64,000 nucleotides of DNA. It comes from Euwallacea fornicatus (Eukaryota > Arthropoda > Insecta > Coleoptera > Curculionidae). Below, piece after piece: positions 63,501 to 64,000 of this stretch. The DNA lies in the NCBI RefSeq assembly GCF_040115645.1, contig NW_027096012.1, positions 434,001-498,000 on the forward strand, read 5' to 3'. Numbering within the stretch: position 1 is the first letter of the stretch; every line of letters starts with the position of its first letter. The notes under the pieces were generated by a model. That model was not told where the DNA came from, searched no databases, and was given only the letters and a program-made list of their open reading frames with translations. The position numbers were made by a program, and so were the translations under genes.

Positions 63501-64000
63501 AAGTACTCTTTTTCTTGGAAATTTAACAAGATGGAATCATAATGTGTTATGTCACCTGAAAGATCTCGTCGATCTGATTAATTTGACACTTTGTTCAAGA
63601 CATTTGGTCATCATTTGTCGAAGTTATCGAGCGTCAAAATATGAAAAATCGCACAATTTCAGTGTTTGAGCACTTAAAGTACTCTTTTTCTTGGAAATTC
63701 CACAAGATGGAATCATGATGTGTTGTGTCACCTGCAAGATCTCGTCGAGCTGATTAATTTGACACTTTGTTCAAGACATTTGGTCATCATTTGTCGAAGT
63801 TATCGAGCGTCAAAATTTGAGAAGTCTCACAATTTGAGTGTTTGAGTTCTTAAAGTACTCTTTTTCTTGGAAATTCAACAAGATGGAACCATCATGTGTT
63901 GTGTCACCTGAAAGATCTCGTCGAGCTGATTAATTTGACACTTTGTTTAAGACATTTGGTCATCATTTGTCGAAGTTATCGAGCTTCAAAATATGAAAAA
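60582..64000 (+). repeat. Satellite array, family B, right of the retroelement
   Basis: About 19.5 monomers of the same sub-types and neighbour order as those at 49-55 kb, including the dyad variant at about 60,682 and 61,033. It is the continuation of the array split by the insertion and runs off the window end. No gene is visible. Confidence 0.97.
61135..64000 (+). repeat. 10-monomer (1,758 bp) duplication at the window end
   Basis: Positions 61,135-62,242 recur at 62,893-64,000, offset 1,758 bp, with no difference seen by eye. Private markers are GAGCTGATAAATTTGAC (about 61,285/63,043), TTTGTTGAAG (about 61,682/63,440), GCACATAAAGTACTC (about 61,736/63,494) and GGAAATTTAACAAG (about 61,759/63,517). 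The second copy is cut by the window edge. Confidence 0.88.

Noticed and set aside
1..64000. CRISPR-like array of regular repeats
   Set aside because: There are no unique spacers: the whole 176-bp unit is repeated. The flanking element is an animal LTR retrotransposon, so this is eukaryotic satellite DNA.

Overview
The window is almost entirely tandem satellite DNA from an animal genome, interrupted by one retroelement. About 59.1 of the 64 kb is a head-to-tail array of roughly 336 monomers with a period of 175-176 bp, all in one orientation, AT-rich and without a believable cellular gene. The single insertion is an LTR retrotransposon of the env-bearing insect Ty3/gypsy group (errantivirus type). 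That group is typical of arthropods, so an insect is the likely host; I cannot name the species. The long homogeneous array suggests pericentromeric or centromeric heterochromatin, which is inference.

Layout: (1) 1 to about 21,560 is satellite family A, made of two intermixed monomer types, A1 and A2. (2) Between about 21,551 and 21,572 one monomer switches within itself from A to B sequence. (3) About 21,571 to 55,722 is satellite family B, roughly 80-85% like A by eye, with sub-types B1, B2, B3 and a dyad-bearing variant. B contains large, recent block duplications, including about 5.0 kb repeated at a 6,158-bp offset (35 monomers) and a head-to-tail 1,759-bp duplication (10 monomers). (4) 55,723-60,577 is the retroelement, flanked by a 4-bp target duplication CTCG. 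(5) 60,578-64,000 is more family B, including a 10-monomer duplication that runs off the window end.

The element is 4,855 bp. Its two 289-bp LTRs look identical, and it has a primer-binding site, a polypurine tract, a TATA box and poly(A) signals. Its first long ORF (788 codons) is an in-frame fusion of Gag to integrase; protease, reverse transcriptase and RNase H are absent, so it cannot copy itself without help. Integrase keeps its zinc-binding residues and the D,D-35-E triad. The second ORF is a full-length envelope gene with a basic cleavage site and a C-terminal membrane anchor.

The most interesting signal is a predicted spliced env transcript. The first AUG after the predicted transcription start (56,188) lies 11 nt upstream of a perfect GTAAGT donor (56,199). 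A TTTTTCAG acceptor (58,582-58,589) joins that AUG in phase to the env frame, just before a hydrophobic signal-like segment. In unspliced RNA the same AUG is a four-codon upstream ORF ahead of gag. Identical LTRs plus missing polymerase imply recent mobilisation by enzymes from another copy.
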